Notes: generated by a model from the letters alone, not told the origin. A stretch of 64,000 nucleotides of DNA from Chryseobacterium gleum (GCA_945897915.1 CAMDGB010000004.1:1-64000), one strand, 5' to 3'. Shown: positions 11,301 to 23,487, counted from the first letter of the stretch. Program-made: numbers and translations.

Positions 11301-12116
11301 TAAAGCCACCGGTGGTGTAAAGGTATAAAAAGTATTAGCTAAATTAGCTATTTGTACACTAGCAGCAAACGTATTGGCTGTGGGAGTTGTCGTAGTAGTA
11401 TTTTGAGTTGATGGAACACCAACAGTAATAAAATCTGATGAATAAGCAATATTACTTGAACTATGAAAAATAGATCTAGTTTGACTTGAAGTACTTGAAT
11501 TTAATATACTTCCATACAAAAACTCAAAAACACCAGTGTTTTCATTTAAAACCAATTGCATATTACCAGAAGTAGTATTATCAGTATAAAATACGTAAAA
11601 TTGATTCCATTCAATTATTAATTTTCTATTTGGTGCTGAACCAACAACCAAATAAGACATCCCATTATTAACTTCATTATCTCCAGCCATAGGAGCTAAT
11701 GTAACAGTTGAAGCAGCATATCCCGTAACAGCGGTAGCTCCTAATGCAGTAGCTGAACCATTAGTATGTAACCTTGCTTGACCGTTACTATTAACACTTA
11801 TATGAGAATAATTATTTCCCATATAAACGAAATTAAACCCAATTGGAAATACAGAACTTCCCCAGGTATCATTATTACCTGTAACTAAAGATGTTGCACC
11901 CGTCATCGAGTTTAAAGTACTAACACCTGATGTAAAAGAATAATTGGCAGATGATGATTGCCCTTGAACAAAAACAAAAGAAAGTAATGCTACAAACACT
12001 GTTACAAATGAAAGCCAGTTTCGTTTTGTAGCCGTGTACGATGTGTTTTCTTGTTTTTGAGAACTAGCTGCTCCTTTAGTAACAAGGGTAGCAACCGAAT
12101 CGTAAATGTTTATCAT
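2385..12116 (-). CDS. Giant (3243 aa) secreted mosaic protein: FnIII-like, right-handed beta-helix, tandem Ig-like repeats, T9SS type A C-terminal sorting domain
   Basis: N-terminal hydrophobic segment [20 protein letters not shown]; FnIII-like [34 protein letters not shown]; repeated NNTI/NITNN beta-helix rungs; tandem C..NGCESTRT Ig-like units; C-terminal [30 protein letters not shown]...[18 protein letters not shown]. Confidence 0.9.
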   Translation of the reverse strand: MINIYDSVATLVTKGAASSQKQENTSYTATKRNWLSFVTVFVALLSFVFVQGQSSSANYSFTSGVSTLNSMTGATSLVTGNNDTWGSSVFPIGFNFVYMGNNYSHISVNSNGQARLHTNGSATALGATAVTGYAASTVTLAPMAGDNEVNNGMSYLVVGSAPNRKLIIEWNQFYVFYTDNTTSGNMQLVLNENTGVFEFLYGSILNSSTSSQTRSIFHSSSNIAYSSDFITVGVPSTQNTTTTTPTANTFAASVQIANLANTFYTFTPPVALAPSALTFSGVTGGTTTLNWTDNATNELGYFVYRSTDGITYTLVNTTLANATTYAASGLTFGATYYWRVAAFTEGAVSANLEGTQATPAGTLTGTKTVGTGGDYANLTTAFAAINSSGLVGNVNLELITGYPVTPETFPIVGPNGGAGAGYTINVYPTTVATPLTISNATSSSIFDLNSTAKLTIDGRVNQTGTTSVMTIANLAPGGATASTTATGSSIAASTFTVGTLTAGSGPFLIGQTLSGTGVLPGTVITGYGTGTGGAGTYTLNNSTNNVSAIALTGTSTGGANAIMFTNDANNNTLKYLDIKSANLSTTGGSVYFGAGLFSGNDNNTINNCTFTANAATAVVTGSQTTTAITVTAVTSGFVVPGATVLGTGVTAGTIITVAGTGTGGNGTYTVNASATVASTALTLTNFPANAIYSIGTSAAVDNSGNTIDNNQISDYYSPLSATNGIALATSGNATWTITNNKLFQTATRLYTTANTHNGINIGSGGGYTITGNTIGYANASGTGTTNLIGNSLLLAGFPSSYATAGTPTATRYTGMTLGFTAGATVSNIQGNTIAGFALFTSSGANTTNGIWAGINVTSGNANIGTTTSNTIGSTTGNSSVYAACTTTGGQVVGIYATSTGTVTIQNNTIGAIDAVGTTATLSGGFTGIDTAGTAGVFNISNNTIGNTTTDNIRTGYTFNITATPLSNSSGVLTSTSGATAIALGIRSTASGNTLVVSNNTIRGIAVSGTSTAVTGIITSGSMTGITPSVNVSTNSIGTSALGFVRYVFANSGTLTGLSVANTLATTHNITNNDFQGITHAVAGTHSHTYINLTGATAVNNIATVSGNTFTNLNVNTAGSVTFISHSYAVAATGTQNITNNTIVTAFNKPGAGGTITGLTSGSSSATGAISTITNNNLSNITTTGATAITGINNTDGSSSGATRTVTGNTLNNWTTGAGTITGMNFGYFGGTSSLSNNTVTNLTGQSTITGITIGASGNLANPLNIANNTITGLSSTGTGGSVTGLTCANTSPVVNINANTINTLSSSGASSTVLGLAVTGATLTNAFQNTIHTLSGSGATSPLVHGMQVSGGTAVNMYRNKVYGLSQSGAITNTLLTVNPVKGILLSGGTTVSTYNNIIGSLTAPNASLPDAIHGISVSSSATTSTQKVYNNSVYLAGSGGANFGGTGILHTTSTTATTASLDLQNNMIFNNLTPVGTGLAVAFRRTSGIASTLANYAATSNKNLFYAGTPGASNLIYSDGTMGAQTMAQYIAGVFTAGTIAPRDANSFTETAFVPATFFTSTTGSDATFLKPAAGITTQAEGGGNSITVTSPDFTGVTRPGGTGTGYDIGAWEFDAISPSPALSNLLMTPMGKFCPNIARTVTVTVTPVSGTIASVVINYSINGTAQTPITMTNTSGNDWSGVIPTVTPSNATVTWSVTATDSNSLNKNQAGVSYTDEGFSNDIITITPSVPNFCGTGGDVTLTASSSIIGVVYTWESLTSGTTLTTTTGASITATISATTDFKVTGTPNNGGCPSVAFISVGVYPLPTATVTTTASGVCPGTSATIDSGLSAGNFTATCITAPTALSTIPSNGVVLCENGVAVAGTGNVSGIDDGYWNAKPIGFNFNFFGTIYTTLNIATNGTVNFGATGSTLYSFTGGFPNTANPASTIAVCARDLKFDNSTVGTDKGKIAYWTEGIAPNRRFVVQYANAPLYCSANATDGRNSAELVLYETTGIIEIRVINATNQVLASCGFNPDSRNKYIGLQDPTKTIGATAPNCTTNAANFWNGVSNEITTPLAWRFSPPANYNTTWTATNVNGTTTIATGTNIFSQSVAPAITTTYSISYTNQTTGCTNAPGSAQVLMNILNNTPPTGVNTIASATTICLGTSVNLSIDYTGSNDGLAFQWQSSIDNGGSWQDVASATATTITVTPAVATQYRCKIVACGGTPGYSSIASVVFNNNITTTIPATRCGTGTASIQATANTGSTIKWYTTATGGTSVGTGSPFVTPQLSTSATYYASAETIANSTVSLGSTAAISTALTTGSTNGGMLFTTTTNNVVINSIDVLVSGSGDLTINLQDSNGVDIASTTVTGFTGSDTALTNITLPSTFVVPTAGAGYRLICSSLGTGLIWYYQTGAYPFTTTGVSITGGYGWSSATSYLTDLRFIHKMNLTIPTVCASPRVAVPVTVNPAPALTLSSASTTICAGVVTTVPVTVTSTLLDFDTYVWSPLLGISGDSTNGWVFNPTATTTYTLTANQTSGGQCVNTATFTVTANPLPVVVANAPSAVCNGSTVDLTATAVTTGSTAGLTYSYFTDASATTVLANPNAVASSGTYYIKGTNSNGCVAMASVIVTVNALPNVVSVNPTTVCAPTTVNLTASGVTTGSDSGLTFTYFTDLAATTALTLPSAVSTSGTYYIKGTNTNGCSVIIPVTVTINPQPVLTITNPASVCSPSTIDITANAITAGSDTGITLSYWSDSTATTALTTASAVTTSGTYYIKAVNNANGCEKIMPVTVTINVANTPTGTASQAFCGSANLSQLVATGSNIKWYNAATGGTEYPASLLPLVGLTNGTIYYASQTVNGCESTTRFAVTAVVNPIPTAPNASAQTFCNAALVSDLLPNGSAYTWYDAATAGNVVVSSASVSSGTYYVSQTVNGCESTRTSVTVTINTTTAPTASAQTFCNSAIVANLSATGTGLQWYSASTSGSALSASTALATGTYFVSQTINGCESTRTSVSVTVNATTAPSATAQTFCSAGTVADLVAAGSSLQWYSTPTSGSPIATTTALSSGIYYVSQTVNGCESTRTAVNVTISSPATPTGATTQTIFGGVGPDATIEDISVSGTNVIWYPTAADAAAGTNAIPAGTQLVDGTTYYAVSVVGTCRSTALAVTVVVVLENESFDVKSLKFYPNPVNDILTISYSSEITSVQVYDISGRQIRNISPNSNLVTVDLSDLATSVYVVKVFANDTSSEFKVVKK
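2875..3590 (-). repeat. Tandem Ig-like coding repeats with 216-bp period
   Basis: The gtactttcacaaccatta...gtttg anchor recurs with its preceding gtt(c) near 2905, 3121 and 3337 (exact 216-bp spacing) and again ~222 bp further on. Confidence 0.85.
3770..4510 (-). repeat. Second tandem Ig-like coding repeat array with 243-bp period
   Basis: Anchor ataat(a)nGTnCC recurs at about 3841, 4084 and 4327 (243-bp spacing); protein units ...[14 protein letters not shown]..., ...[14 protein letters not shown]..., ...[15 protein letters not shown]... Confidence 0.85.
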
Positions 12117-12148
12117 AATAAGTAATTTAGTTTAATAAGTGTAATTCA

Positions 12149-12156
12149 CAAATATA
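12149..12156 (-). promoter_or_regulatory. Candidate -7 element (TATATTTG) upstream of the giant secreted protein
   Basis: caaatata on + strand = TATATTTG on - strand, matching TAnnTTTG; no clear -33 TTTG. Confidence 0.4.
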
Positions 12157-12246
12157 TTTATTTTTTTAAATATATAGTAACATTCACTCACTTTTTTTTA
12201 ATTCTCAACAAATTATAAGCAAACAATGTAAATTATCAATAAAAAA

Positions 12247-12279
12247 AGAAAAACTTCCCATTTTTTTGAGAAGTTTCTA
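12247..12279 (-). terminator. Terminator of the DUF3467 gene
   Basis: aaaaacttc ... gaagtttct hairpin next to poly-A/T tracts. Confidence 0.55.
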
Positions 12280-12282
12280 TAT

Positions 12283-12591
12283 TTATGCTTGACCGGTTGG
12301 TCCGAAATTTAGTGGAATGGGTGGATGTTCTTCCTCTTTTATCTGTCCGTGTGCGTTTTCAAAACGATGAATGTTTTCATTTAATGCTTTTAACAAACGT
12401 TTGGCATGTTGCGGCGTTAATATAATTCTCGATTTTACTTTTGCTTTTGGTACGCCTGGCATTAAAGATATAAAATCCAATACAAATTCTGTATTAGAAT
12501 GATTGATTATCGCCAAATTGGAATAGGTTCCTTCTGCTATTTTTTCGTCTAGTTCAATATTGATTTGACCTTCTGGGTTGTTGTTTTCCAT
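12283..12591 (-). CDS. DUF3467 domain protein (start trimmed to MENNNPEGQINIELDEK)
   Basis: QINIELDEKIAEGTYSNLAIINHSNTEFVLDFISLMPGVPKAKVKSRIILTPQHAKRLLKALNENI matches DUF3467 as recalled; the upstream 31 aa of the ORF are non-family-like. Confidence 0.85.
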   Translation of the reverse strand: MENNNPEGQINIELDEKIAEGTYSNLAIINHSNTEFVLDFISLMPGVPKAKVKSRIILTPQHAKRLLKALNENIHRFENAHGQIKEEEHPPIPLNFGPTGQA

Positions 12592-12698
12592 GATTTCCAG
12601 GTTTAAGGAGTTGGGTGTTGGGTATAAGGCAATGGATAATTGATAATTTACCACTTTGACCATTTGATTGATGCAAGTATACAAAACCTTTTGATAAA

Positions 12699-12737
12699 AA
12701 AAAAACCTAACAGAAAAAAATCTGTTAGGCCTTTTTA
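12699..12737 (-). terminator. Terminator downstream of rpoC
   Basis: aaaacctaacag-aaaaaaat-ctgttaggccttttt. Confidence 0.8.
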
Positions 12738-12755
12738 GTATATTAAGAATAAGAA

Positions 12756-15700
12756 TTAGTAATTAAATTCTTCTTTTCCAGCCATTAATTCGCTGTATTC
12801 TTCTTTAGAACCTACAATAATATTATCGTAATCTCTCATTCCTGTACCAGCAGGAATTCTGTGACCTACGATTACATTTTCTTTCAATCCTTCTAACGTA
12901 TCAATTTTACCAGCAACAGCTGCTTCGTTTAATACTTTAGTAGTTTCCTGGAACGATGCCGCAGAAATGAATGATTTCGTTTGTAACGATGCTCTTGTAA
13001 TACCTTGTAAAACAGGTGTTGCAGTAGCTGTAATTACATCTCTAGCGGTAACTAAGTTTTTATCTTCACGTTTTAATAATGAATTTTCATCTCTTAGATC
13101 TCTTGGAGAAATAATTTGTCCTGGTTTTAAGCTTGAAGAATCACCGGCTTCTTCTACAACTTTCATTCCGTATAACTTGTCGTTTTCTAGAATGAAGTCT
13201 GAAGTATGTGCCAATTGGTCTTCTAAGAATAACGTATCTCCTGGATCTTGGATTCTTACTTTTCTCATCATTTGACGAATCACTACTTCGAAGTGCTTGT
13301 CATTGATTTTTACTCCTTGTAAACGGTAAACCTCTTGAATTTCATTTACCAAGTACTGTTGTACAGCAGATGGGCCTTGAATTCTTAAGATATCTTCTGG
13401 AGTAATTGCTCCGTCTGATAATGGCGTTCCGGCTCTTACGAAGTCATTTTCTTGAACTAAGATTTGCGCTGAAAGTTTTACCAAATATTTCTTAACATCT
13501 CCGAATTTAGATTCAATTGACAACTCACGATTCCCTCTTTTCACTTTTCCGAAAGTAACTACACCATCAATTTCAGTAACTACTGCAGGGTTTGAAGGAT
13601 TACGAGCTTCTAACAACTCGGTAATTCTTGGTAAACCTCCTGTAATATCACTTGCTTTAGAAGAGCGACGTGGAATTTTCACAAGAATTTTTCCTGCTTT
13701 AATTTTCTCGCCATTGTCTACCATAAGGTGTGCACCCACTGGTAAATTGTATGATCTAATTAACTCCCCATCTTTACCATAAATATGTAAGGTTGGAATT
13801 AATTTTTTATTACGACCTTCAGAAATTACTTTCTCTTGGAAACCAGTTTGCTCATCAATTTCAACCATGAATGATTGTCCTTGTTCTAAATCTTCATAAG
13901 CAATTTTACCTGTAAATTCAGATACAATTACTCCATTATATGGATCCCACTTACAAATTGATGCTCCTTTTTCCACTTTGTCTCCATCTTTTACAAAAAT
14001 GGTAGAACCGTAAGGAATATTATGCGTGCTTAATAAAATACCTGTATTAACATCAAGTAATTTTAATTCGGTAGAACGAGAAATCACGATATCGATTGGT
14101 TTCCCATCTGCATCTTCTCCTTTTACTGTTTTTAAATCTTCGATTTCAAGTTTTCCTGTAAAACGAGCTGAAATTCCAGCTTCTTCAGAAATACCTCCTG
14201 CTACCCCTCCAACGTGGAAGGTACGAAGTGTTAACTGAGTTCCTGGCTCTCCAATTGACTGCGCAGCGATTACTCCGACAGCTTCACCTCTTTGTGCCAT
14301 TTTACCAGTTGCTAAATTACGACCGTAACATTTTGTACAGATACCTTTTTTAGCTTCACAAGTTAATGCAGAACGTACTTCTACTTTTTCAATTGGCGAA
14401 GCTTCAACAGCTTTAACAATTGCTTCAGTAATGTGTTCACCGGCTTGAATTAAAACTTCAGAGTTGAATGGATTTATAACGTCTTGTAAGGCAACACGTC
14501 CTAAAATTCTTTCTCCTAATGTTTCAACAATTTCTTCATTTTTCTTTAATGCTGAAACTTCTACACCTCTTAAGGTACCACAGTCAACAGAATTAATAAT
14601 AACATCTTGAGATACATCATGTAATCTACGAGTTAAATATCCTGCATCGGCAGTTTTAAGTGCTGTATCCGCTAATCCTTTACGTGCACCGTGAGTAGAA
14701 ATGAAGTACTCCAAAATTGATAGACCTTCCTTAAAGTTAGAAAGAATAGGGTTTTCAATAATTTCACCACCACCTGCAGTTGATTTTTTCGGCTTAGCCA
14801 TTAATCCACGCATACCAGTTAACTGACGAATTTGTTCTTTAGAACCCCTTGCACCAGAATCAAGCATCATATATACCGAGTTGAAACCTTGTTGGTCTTC
14901 ACGGATATTTTTCATTGCTAATTCTGTTAATTGTGCATTGGCAGAAGTCCAAATATCAATTACCTGATTGTAACGTTCATTATTTGTGATAAGCCCCATG
15001 TTATAGTTCATAGAAATACCTTCTACTTGCACACGAGCATCAGCAATTAATTGTGTTTTTTGTTCTGGAATACGAATATCACCTAAACTGAATGACAAAC
15101 CACCTTTGAAAGCGAATTTGTAACCCATGTCTTTCATATCATCTAAGAAAGCAGCTGTTGTAGGCACACTAGTAACCGATAAAATTTTACCAATAATATC
15201 TCTTAACGATTTTTTTGTTAAAACTTCATTGATATATCCTGCAGCTTCAGGTACTACTTCATTAAATAATACTCTACCTGCTGTAGTTTGAATAATTTGA
15301 TTTACTAACTCGCCATTTTCATTAAAATCTCTTGCTCTAATTTTCACTCTAGCATTTAATTCTAATCTTCCTTCGTTTAAAGCAATGTTTACTTCTTCCG
15401 CAGAATAGAAAGTTAATCCTTCTCCTAAAATAGTATGTTCAGGAGTTGATAAACGCTCTTTGGTCATGTAATACAGACCCAATACCATGTCTTGAGAAGG
15501 AACCGTAATAGGTGCACCATTCGCAGGATTCAAGATGTTATGAGACGCTAACATTAATAATTGTGCTTCCAAAATAGCTTCTGGACCTAAAGGTAAGTGA
15601 ACCGCCATCTGGTCACCATCGAAATCGGCGTTGAATGCCGTACATACTAATGGGTGTAACTGGATTGCTTTTCCTTCAATTAACTTGGGTTGGAACGCTT

Positions 15701-17066
15701 GGATACCTAAACGGTGAAGTGTAGGCGCACGGTTAAGTAATACTGGATGTCCTTTGATAACATTTTCTAAGATATCCCATACTACTGGTTCTTTTTTGTC
15801 GATAATTTTCTTAGCCGACTTTACTGTTTTAACAATTCCTCTTTCGATTAATTTACGAATAACGAATGGTTTGTATAATTCAGCAGCCATATCTTTTGGC
15901 AATCCACATTCGAACAATTTCATTTCTGGTCCAACAACAATTACGGAACGCGCAGAATAATCGACACGTTTTCCTAATAAGTTTTGACGGAAACGACCTT
16001 GTTTTCCTTTTAATGAATCGGATAAAGATTTTAATGGTCTGTTTGATTCTGTTTTAACTGCAGAAGCTTTTCTTGTATTATCGAAAAGTGAATCAACCGC
16101 TTCTTGCAACATACGTTTTTCATTACGTAAGATTACTTCAGGCGCTTTAATTTCAACTAATCTTTTTAAACGATTGTTACGAATAATTACTCTTCTGTAT
16201 AAATCATTTAAATCTGAAGTTGCAAAACGACCACCATCTAAAGGCACAAGAGGACGTAATTCTGGTGGAATAACCGGAATTACTTTTAAAATCATCCATT
16301 CTGGACGGTTTTCTCTGTTTTTATTAGATTCACGGAAAGATTCAACAACATTCAATCTTTTTAATGCTTCTGTTTTTCTTTGTTTAGACGTTTCATTATT
16401 AGCTTTATGGCGTAAATCATAAGACAAAGCGTCTAAATCTGTTCGTGCTAATAAATCCATGATACATTCAGCACCCATTTTGGCGATGAATTTATTTGGA
16501 TCGTTATCATCTAAATATTGGTTTTCCATTGGTAAGGTGTCTACAATATTTAAATATTCTTCTTCCGTTAAGAAGTCAAGTCTATTTAAATCTTCACCTT
16601 CTGGACCTTTAGCAATACCAGCTTGGATTACTACATATCTTTCGTAGTAAATAATCATATCTAATTTCTTAGACGGTAATCCTAAAACGTAACCAATTTT
16701 ATTTGGAAGCGAACGGAAATACCAGATATGAGCAATTGGCACTACAAGATTGATGTGTCCTACTCTGTCTCTACGTACTTTTTTCTCAGTAACTTCCACA
16801 CCACATCGGTCACAAACGATTCCTTTGTAGCGAATTCTTTTATATTTTCCACAAGCACATTCGAAATCTTTTACTGGTCCGAAAATTCGTTCACAGAAAA
16901 GCCCATCTCTTTCTGGTTTGTGTGTACGATAGTTGATAGTTTCCGGTTTTAATACCTCACCTCTTGATTCACCTAACATGGCTTCTGGCGATGCCAAACC
17001 AATTGTTATTCTGTTAAATCTTTTAACTCCTGTACTTTTGTCTTTGTTATTTCTATTATTCATCAT
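12756..17066 (-). CDS. rpoC: DNA-directed RNA polymerase subunit beta'
   Basis: [12 protein letters not shown] catalytic motif and full-length RpoC signatures. Confidence 0.99.
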   Translation of the reverse strand: MMNNRNNKDKSTGVKRFNRITIGLASPEAMLGESRGEVLKPETINYRTHKPERDGLFCERIFGPVKDFECACGKYKRIRYKGIVCDRCGVEVTEKKVRRDRVGHINLVVPIAHIWYFRSLPNKIGYVLGLPSKKLDMIIYYERYVVIQAGIAKGPEGEDLNRLDFLTEEEYLNIVDTLPMENQYLDDNDPNKFIAKMGAECIMDLLARTDLDALSYDLRHKANNETSKQRKTEALKRLNVVESFRESNKNRENRPEWMILKVIPVIPPELRPLVPLDGGRFATSDLNDLYRRVIIRNNRLKRLVEIKAPEVILRNEKRMLQEAVDSLFDNTRKASAVKTESNRPLKSLSDSLKGKQGRFRQNLLGKRVDYSARSVIVVGPEMKLFECGLPKDMAAELYKPFVIRKLIERGIVKTVKSAKKIIDKKEPVVWDILENVIKGHPVLLNRAPTLHRLGIQAFQPKLIEGKAIQLHPLVCTAFNADFDGDQMAVHLPLGPEAILEAQLLMLASHNILNPANGAPITVPSQDMVLGLYYMTKERLSTPEHTILGEGLTFYSAEEVNIALNEGRLELNARVKIRARDFNENGELVNQIIQTTAGRVLFNEVVPEAAGYINEVLTKKSLRDIIGKILSVTSVPTTAAFLDDMKDMGYKFAFKGGLSFSLGDIRIPEQKTQLIADARVQVEGISMNYNMGLITNNERYNQVIDIWTSANAQLTELAMKNIREDQQGFNSVYMMLDSGARGSKEQIRQLTGMRGLMAKPKKSTAGGGEIIENPILSNFKEGLSILEYFISTHGARKGLADTALKTADAGYLTRRLHDVSQDVIINSVDCGTLRGVEVSALKKNEEIVETLGERILGRVALQDVINPFNSEVLIQAGEHITEAIVKAVEASPIEKVEVRSALTCEAKKGICTKCYGRNLATGKMAQRGEAVGVIAAQSIGEPGTQLTLRTFHVGGVAGGISEEAGISARFTGKLEIEDLKTVKGEDADGKPIDIVISRSTELKLLDVNTGILLSTHNIPYGSTIFVKDGDKVEKGASICKWDPYNGVIVSEFTGKIAYEDLEQGQSFMVEIDEQTGFQEKVISEGRNKKLIPTLHIYGKDGELIRSYNLPVGAHLMVDNGEKIKAGKILVKIPRRSSKASDITGGLPRITELLEARNPSNPAVVTEIDGVVTFGKVKRGNRELSIESKFGDVKKYLVKLSAQILVQENDFVRAGTPLSDGAITPEDILRIQGPSAVQQYLVNEIQEVYRLQGVKINDKHFEVVIRQMMRKVRIQDPGDTLFLEDQLAHTSDFILENDKLYGMKVVEEAGDSSSLKPGQIISPRDLRDENSLLKREDKNLVTARDVITATATPVLQGITRASLQTKSFISAASFQETTKVLNEAAVAGKIDTLEGLKENVIVGHRIPAGTGMRDYDNIIVGSKEEYSELMAGKEEFNY

Positions 17067-17254
17067 AGTTTTTACTATTGATTTATGTGCAATTTAAAAT
17101 TGATTCTTGTTTTCGTCTAAAGTGCTACTTTTGACTTAAACGCTACCTCGGCTTACTTCTCTAAACTTCAACATTAGTGTTGGAAGTGCTAGTTATATTT
17201 CTATAAAAAATCGGAACGGTTTACGGGTATAAATCCTAAAAACTCTTATAATAA

Positions 17255-17286
17255 GTAACCAGTCCCAATTTAATGGAACTGATTAC
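17255..17286 (-). other. Strong hairpin just downstream of rpoB in the rpoB-rpoC spacer
   Basis: On the - strand GTAATCAGTTCC-attaaatt-GGGACTGGTTAC, 12-bp stem with G-U pairs. Confidence 0.7.
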
Positions 17287-17294
17287 AATTTTTT

Positions 17295-20200
17295 TTATTC
17301 TTCTAATCTGATATCTAAACCAAGACCTTTTAATTCATGCATTAATACATTGAATGATTCAGGTAATCCTGGTTCTGGCATAGTTTCTCCTTTAACGATT
17401 GCTTCGTAGGTTTTCGCTCTACCATTAACGTCATCAGATTTAACCGTTAAGATTTCTCTTAAAGTACTTGACGCACCATATGCTTCAAGTGCCCAAACCT
17501 CCATCTCTCCGAAACGTTGTCCTCCAAATTGCGCTTTACCTCCTAAAGGTTGTTGCGTAATTAATGAGTATGGTCCGATAGAACGTGCGTGCATTTTATC
17601 ATCAACCATATGCCCTAATTTAAGCATATAAATTACACCTACAGTTGCTGGTTGATGGAAACGCTCTCCTGTTCCACCGTCGTACAAGTAAGTATGACCG
17701 AATCTTGGAATGCCAGCTTCGTCAGTATATCCATTAATTTGATCTAATGAAGCGCCGTCAAAGATAGGGGTTGCAAACTTTTTACCAGTTCTTAAACCTG
17801 CCCAACCTAATACAGTTTCATAAATCTGTCCAATGTTCATACGAGAAGGTACTCCTAATGGATTTAATACGATATCTACTGGTGTTCCGTCTTCTAAGAA
17901 AGGCATGTCTTCCTGACGAACGATTTTAGCAACAATACCTTTGTTACCGTGACGTCCTGCCATTTTATCCCCTACTTTTAATTTACGTTTTTTAGCAATA
18001 TATACTTTAGCTAATTTTAAAATTCCAGCAGGTAATTCATCTCCAACAGAAATTGTAAATTTCTCTCTTCTTAATACACCTTGTAAATCATTTAATTTGA
18101 TTTTATAGTTGTGTAGTAAATCGTTAATTAATGAATTGGTATGTTCGTCTGTAGTCCATTGTCCTTTTGTTAAGTGAGCAAAATCTTCTACAGCTTGTAA
18201 CATTTTTTTGGTGAATTTTTTACCTTTTGGTAGTACTTCTTCACCTAAATCATTAATTACACCTTGAGATGTTTTTCCGTCTACGATTAAGAATAATTTT
18301 TCAATTAACCTGTCTTTTAATTCCGTGAATTTCACTTCGAATTCCATTTCAAGTTTGTCTAAATCTTCTTTATCTTTAGAACGCTTGCGCTTATCTTTAA
18401 CTGCTTTAGCAAATAATTTTTTATCTAAAACAACACCATGTAATGATGGAGACGCTTTTAATGAAGCATCTTTTACATCACCTGCTTTATCACCAAAGAT
18501 AGCACGTAATAATTTTTCTTCTGGAGTTGGATCTGATTCCCCTTTAGGTGTAATTTTTCCGATAAGAATGTCGCCAGGTTTTACCTCTGCTCCAATTCGT
18601 ATCATTCCATTTTCATCTAAATCCTTAGTTGCCTCTTCCGAAACATTAGGAATATCATTAGTTAACTCTTCGTTACCTAATTTTGTATCTCTAACTTCTA
18701 ATGAATAATCATCTACGTGGATAGAAGTAAAAATATCATCTCTTACTACTTTTTCAGAAATTACAATTGCATCCTCAAAGTTATATCCTTTCCAAGGCAT
18801 GAAGGCAACTTGTAGGTTTCTACCTAAAGCTAATTCTCCGTTTTGAGTTGCATATCCTTCACAAAGTACTTGACCTTTTTCAACTCTAGACCCTTTTCTT
18901 ACGATAGGTTTTAAGTTGATAGTTGTGCTTTGATTGGTTTTTCTGAATTTAATTAAGTTGTACGTTTTTTCATCATCATCAAAACTAACCATTCTTTGTT
19001 CGTCAGTACGATCGTATTTAATTGTCACTTTGTTCGCGTCAACATAAGTAACAATACCAGCACCTTCTGCATTGATAAGTACACGAGAATCAGACGCCAC
19101 TTGTCTTTCTAAACCAGTTCCTACAATAGGAGCTTCTGGTCTTAATAAAGGTACTGCCTGACGCATCATGTTAGATCCCATAAGGGCTCTATTCGCATCA
19201 TCATGCTCTAAGAATGGAATTAACGAAGCTGAAATAGAAGCGATTTGATTTGGTGCTACATCCGTATAATGTACTGCAGATGGAGAAACCACTGGGAAAT
19301 CTCCTTCTTCACGAGCAATTACATTATCCGCAAGAATTTTACCTTTTGCATCCATTTCAATGTTTGCTTGCGCAATCATTTTTCCTTCTTCTTCTTCTGC
19401 GCTTAAATAAACTGGTGTAGAAACTAAGTCTACTACACCATCTGTAACTTTTCGGTAAGGTGTTTCGATGAATCCCATTCCGTTTACTTTAGCATATACA
19501 CCAAGGGAAGAAATCAAACCAATGTTTGGTCCCTCAGGCGTTTCAATAGGACATAAACGTCCGTAATGTGTATAGTGAACGTCACGAACCTCGAATCCTG
19601 CTCTTTCTCTAGATAAACCTCCAGGTCCAAGTGCTGATAAACGACGTTTGTGAGTTATTTCTGCTAATGGATTGGTTTGATCCATGAACTGAGATAACTG
19701 GTTGGTACCAAAGAATGAATTAATTACAGATGATAACGTTTTGGCGTTGATCAAATCTATAGGTGTAAACACTTCGTTATCACGAACATTCATTCTTTCA
19801 CGAATAGTACGAGCCATACGAGCTAAACCTACACCAAACTGTGCTGATAATTGTTCACCAACTGTTCTAACACGACGGTTTGATAAGTGGTCAATATCAT
19901 CAATCTCAGCTTTTGAGTTGATTAATTCAATTAAGTATTTTACAATCGTAATGATATCTTCTTTAGTTAAAACTTGTTTATCCATTGGGATATCTAAGTT
20001 TAACTTTTTATTCATTCTGTAACGACCTACATCACCTAAGTTGTAACGTTGATCTGAGAAGAATAATTTATCGATAATACCACGAGCCGTTTCTTCATCA
20101 GGCGGTTCGGCATTACGTAATTGTCTATATATATGTTCTACGGCTTCTTTTTCAGAATTCGTAGGGTCTTTTTGCAAAGTATTGTGAATAATAGCAAAAT

Positions 20201-21110
20201 CGGCTTGATTGCTATCTTCTTTGTGTAATAAAATTACTTTAACATCTGCTTCAATAATTTCTTCTACGTTTTCTTTATCCAAAACCGTATCGCGATCTAA
20301 GATAATTTCGTTACGTTCAATAGAAACTACTTCGCCAGTGTCTTCATCAACAAAATCTTCATGCCATGTATTTAATACACGAGCAGCAAGTCTTCTTCCG
20401 ATGAATTTTTTAATTCCAGTTTTAGACACTTTGATTTCTTCAGCAAGGTCGAAAATTTCAAGGATATCCTTGTCTCTTTCAAAACCAATAGCACGGAAAA
20501 GCGTAGTAACTGGTAATTTTTTCTTTCTATCAATGTACGCATACATTACGTTGTTGATATCAGTTGCAAATTCAATCCAAGAACCTTTAAAAGGAATTAC
20601 TCGGGCAGAATATAATTTAGTTCCGTTTGCGTGGAAAGATTGACCAAAGAAAACCCCTGGCGATCTGTGTAATTGAGAAACTACAACACGTTCTGCACCA
20701 TTGATAACGAAAGTTCCGCTAGGTGCCATGTATGGGATAGTTCCTAAATATACATCTTGTACGATTGTTTCAAAATCCTCGTGTTCAGGATCTGTACAAT
20801 ACAACTTTAAACGTGCTTTTAATGGAACGCTATACGTTAAACCTCTATCAATACATTCTTCGATTGTATATCTTGGTGGGTCAATAAAGTAATCTAGGAA
20901 CTCAAGTACAAATTGGTTTCTAGTATCTGTTATTGGGAAGTTTTCCATGAAGGTGTTATAAAGACCTTCGTTACCTCTTTCGTCTGATTTAGTTTCTAAT
21001 TGAAAAAAATCTTGAAATGACTTAACCTGAATATCTAGAAAATCCGGATAATTCGGTATGTTTTTTGTCGAGGCAAAATTGATTCTTTCTGTTTGATTAG
21101 CAATCATCAA
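17295..21110 (-). CDS. rpoB: DNA-directed RNA polymerase subunit beta
   Basis: RpoB signatures: [42 protein letters not shown]. Confidence 0.99.
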   Translation of the reverse strand: MMIANQTERINFASTKNIPNYPDFLDIQVKSFQDFFQLETKSDERGNEGLYNTFMENFPITDTRNQFVLEFLDYFIDPPRYTIEECIDRGLTYSVPLKARLKLYCTDPEHEDFETIVQDVYLGTIPYMAPSGTFVINGAERVVVSQLHRSPGVFFGQSFHANGTKLYSARVIPFKGSWIEFATDINNVMYAYIDRKKKLPVTTLFRAIGFERDKDILEIFDLAEEIKVSKTGIKKFIGRRLAARVLNTWHEDFVDEDTGEVVSIERNEIILDRDTVLDKENVEEIIEADVKVILLHKEDSNQADFAIIHNTLQKDPTNSEKEAVEHIYRQLRNAEPPDEETARGIIDKLFFSDQRYNLGDVGRYRMNKKLNLDIPMDKQVLTKEDIITIVKYLIELINSKAEIDDIDHLSNRRVRTVGEQLSAQFGVGLARMARTIRERMNVRDNEVFTPIDLINAKTLSSVINSFFGTNQLSQFMDQTNPLAEITHKRRLSALGPGGLSRERAGFEVRDVHYTHYGRLCPIETPEGPNIGLISSLGVYAKVNGMGFIETPYRKVTDGVVDLVSTPVYLSAEEEEGKMIAQANIEMDAKGKILADNVIAREEGDFPVVSPSAVHYTDVAPNQIASISASLIPFLEHDDANRALMGSNMMRQAVPLLRPEAPIVGTGLERQVASDSRVLINAEGAGIVTYVDANKVTIKYDRTDEQRMVSFDDDEKTYNLIKFRKTNQSTTINLKPIVRKGSRVEKGQVLCEGYATQNGELALGRNLQVAFMPWKGYNFEDAIVISEKVVRDDIFTSIHVDDYSLEVRDTKLGNEELTNDIPNVSEEATKDLDENGMIRIGAEVKPGDILIGKITPKGESDPTPEEKLLRAIFGDKAGDVKDASLKASPSLHGVVLDKKLFAKAVKDKRKRSKDKEDLDKLEMEFEVKFTELKDRLIEKLFLIVDGKTSQGVINDLGEEVLPKGKKFTKKMLQAVEDFAHLTKGQWTTDEHTNSLINDLLHNYKIKLNDLQGVLRREKFTISVGDELPAGILKLAKVYIAKKRKLKVGDKMAGRHGNKGIVAKIVRQEDMPFLEDGTPVDIVLNPLGVPSRMNIGQIYETVLGWAGLRTGKKFATPIFDGASLDQINGYTDEAGIPRFGHTYLYDGGTGERFHQPATVGVIYMLKLGHMVDDKMHARSIGPYSLITQQPLGGKAQFGGQRFGEMEVWALEAYGASSTLREILTVKSDDVNGRAKTYEAIVKGETMPEPGLPESFNVLMHELKGLGLDIRLEE

Positions 21111-21250
21111 TGGATAATATTTTTAGTTAAAAAAAAGTAATTTTTGTGATAACACAACATTTATAAAATATTTTATACTTTTTTTTACAACCAATACATC
21201 TTTAAAAACAAATGAACTTTATTTTTTTTCTTCGTATTGATTTAAAAAAA

Positions 21251-21340
21251 CATTTTTCGTATTACATATTTTCTATTATTAAAAAATTATTATACGAAAA
21301 ATGGTTTAGGTCGTTGGAAACGATTTCCAAGACCTAAACC
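21251..21340 (-). promoter_or_regulatory. Structured rplL-rpoB intergenic region (candidate attenuator/processing site)
   Basis: ggtttaggtc-g-ttggaaa-cga-tttccaa-gacctaaacc hairpin (21303-21340) plus inverted repeat catttttcgtat / atacgaaaaatg (21251-21303). Confidence 0.65.
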
Positions 21341-21361
21341 TGTATTAAAAACTGTGTGAGA

Positions 21362-21733
21362 TTATTTCAACTCAACAACAGCTCCTGCTTCTTCTAAAGC
21401 TTTCTTAAGCCCTTCAGCCTCATCTTTAGAAACACCTTCTTTGATATTAGATGGCGCTGCATCTACTAAATCTTTTGCTTCTTTAAGACCTAAACCAGTT
21501 AATTCTTTAACTGCTTTAACTACTCCTAATTTAGAAGCACCAGCTTCTTTTAATACTACTGTAAATTCTGATTGCTCAGCAGCACCACCAGCATCACCAC
21601 CACCAGCAGCAACTACAACGGCTGAAGCAGCAGGTTCGATACCATACTCATTTTTTAATATTGTTGCTAATTCGTTAACTTCTTTTACTGTTAAATTAAC
21701 TAATTGCTCTGCGAATTGTTTTAAATCTGCCAT
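21362..21733 (-). CDS. rplL: 50S ribosomal protein L7/L12
   Basis: [39 protein letters not shown]. Confidence 0.99.
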   Translation of the reverse strand: MADLKQFAEQLVNLTVKEVNELATILKNEYGIEPAASAVVVAAGGGDAGGAAEQSEFTVVLKEAGASKLGVVKAVKELTGLGLKEAKDLVDAAPSNIKEGVSKDEAEGLKKALEEAGAVVELK

Positions 21734-21789
21734 TTTTTCTATCTTTAATGTGTTTAAAATATGTAATTTATTAAGTGCGTTATTTTTTG

Positions 21790-22290
21790 TTATTCTGCGG
21801 CTTGACCTTTAGTTCCAGCATGGTTTAATAAAGCTGAAAGTAAACGTTTAGCTGGAGATTGTAATAATCCGATGATTTCACCGATAACTTCTTCTCTAGA
21901 TTTAATAGCTACTAAGCTATCTAAAAGTTCGTCACCAATGTAAACTTCTTGATTAATGTATGCTCCTTTTAAAACCGGTTTTGTTCCTTTTTTACGGAAT
22001 TCTTTAATAATTTTCGCAGGACCATTAGCGGTATCTGCAATCATTATAGAAGTATTTCCTTTTAAAGTTGATGATAAATCTCCATAGTCGTTTGTAGAAA
22101 CCTCCATAGCTTTTGCTAATAAAGTGTTTTTTATAACTTCTAATTTGATTCCTGCTTTAAAACAAGCTCTTCTTAAGTCTGAAGTAGTCCCTGCATCAAG
22201 TCCAGAAATGTCTGCTAAATACACAACATTCACATCTGCTAACTGTGCAGTTAAATCTTCAATAGCAATTGATTTTTCTTCTCTAGTCAT
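21790..22290 (-). CDS. rplJ: 50S ribosomal protein L10
   Basis: L10 family sequence and position between rplA and rplL. Confidence 0.98.
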   Translation of the reverse strand: MTREEKSIAIEDLTAQLADVNVVYLADISGLDAGTTSDLRRACFKAGIKLEVIKNTLLAKAMEVSTNDYGDLSSTLKGNTSIMIADTANGPAKIIKEFRKKGTKPVLKGAYINQEVYIGDELLDSLVAIKSREEVIGEIIGLLQSPAKRLLSALLNHAGTKGQAAE

Positions 22291-22312
22291 ACTAAATATA
22301 TTTAACTACCAA

Positions 22313-23002
22313 TTATACTGCTTTAGGATCTAAAGCGATAGCAGGACTCATAGTACTTGTTAAGTGAATTGACTTAATGTAAGTACCTTTCGCTGCAGTT
22401 GGTTTTAATTTGATTAATGTTTGAACATTTTCGTGTGCATTGTCATAGATTTTATCAGCATCAAAAGACACTCTACCTATTCCTGCATGAACGATACCAG
22501 TTTTATCAACTTTAAAGTCAATTTTACCAGCTTTTACTTCTTGAATTGCTTTAGCAACATCCATTGTTACTGTTCCTGTTTTAGGATTTGGCATTAAGCC
22601 TCTTGGTCCTAAAACACGTCCTAATGGACCTAGTTTACCCATAACAGCTGGCATAGTGATGATGACATCAATATCTGTCCAACCGTCTTTGATTTTTTGA
22701 AGGTAGTCATCTAAACCAACGTGGTCTGCACCTGCTGCTTTAGCTTCCGCTTCTTTATCTGGAGTAACTAAGGCTAAAACTCTTACATCTTTACCTGTAC
22801 CGTGCGGTAATGCTACCACACCTCTTACCATTTGATTTGCTTTTCTTGGATCTACTCCCAATCTAACAGAAATATCAACTGATTCATCAAACTTTGCAAA
22901 AGCAATTTGTTTGATTAACACTGAAGCATCTTTTAAAGAATATAATTTATTCTTTTCAATTTTTGCTGCAGCTTCTTTTTGCTTTTTTGTCAATTTTGCC
23001 AT
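22313..23002 (-). CDS. rplA: 50S ribosomal protein L1
   Basis: [10 protein letters not shown] motif, [11 protein letters not shown]. Confidence 0.99.
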   Translation of the reverse strand: MAKLTKKQKEAAAKIEKNKLYSLKDASVLIKQIAFAKFDESVDISVRLGVDPRKANQMVRGVVALPHGTGKDVRVLALVTPDKEAEAKAAGADHVGLDDYLQKIKDGWTDIDVIITMPAVMGKLGPLGRVLGPRGLMPNPKTGTVTMDVAKAIQEVKAGKIDFKVDKTGIVHAGIGRVSFDADKIYDNAHENVQTLIKLKPTAAKGTYIKSIHLTSTMSPAIALDPKAV

Positions 23003-23007
23003 ATCTC

Positions 23008-23448
23008 TTATTTTATAGGAGAATCTCCAGTTACAGTTATTCCCATAGATCTGGCTGTTCCAGCAATCATGCTCATTGCAGCTTCCATTGTGAATGCGTT
23101 TAAATCTGCCATTTTATCTTCAGCGATAACCTTAATCTGATCCCAAGTAACGTTTGCTACTTTTTTACGATTAGGCTCTCCTGAACCTGACTTTAATTTT
23201 GCAGCATCCATTAATTGAACTGCAGCTGGTGGAGTTTTTACAACGAAGTCAAAAGACTTGTCTTTATATACAGTAATTTGTACTGGACATATTTTGCCGG
23301 GTTTATCTTGTGTTCTAGCATTAAATTGCTTACAGAACTCCATGATGTTAACTCCAGCAGCTCCCAAAGCAGGTCCAACCGGTGGCGACGGGTTCGCAGC
23401 ACCTCCCTTAACTTGTAGTTTAACTACTTTACTAACTTCTTTAGCCAT
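23008..23448 (-). CDS. rplK: 50S ribosomal protein L11
   Basis: [35 protein letters not shown]. Confidence 0.99.
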   Translation of the reverse strand: MAKEVSKVVKLQVKGGAANPSPPVGPALGAAGVNIMEFCKQFNARTQDKPGKICPVQITVYKDKSFDFVVKTPPAAVQLMDAAKLKSGSGEPNRKKVANVTWDQIKVIAEDKMADLNAFTMEAAMSMIAGTARSMGITVTGDSPIK

Positions 23449-23462
23449 TTTTAAAAATTTTA

Positions 23463-23487
23463 CATTAATCAGTGGAAGCGATTAATG
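23463..23487 (-). other. Perfect inverted repeat immediately upstream of rplK
   Basis: cattaatc-agtggaagc-gattaatg, 8-bp perfect stem with 9-nt loop. Confidence 0.55.
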
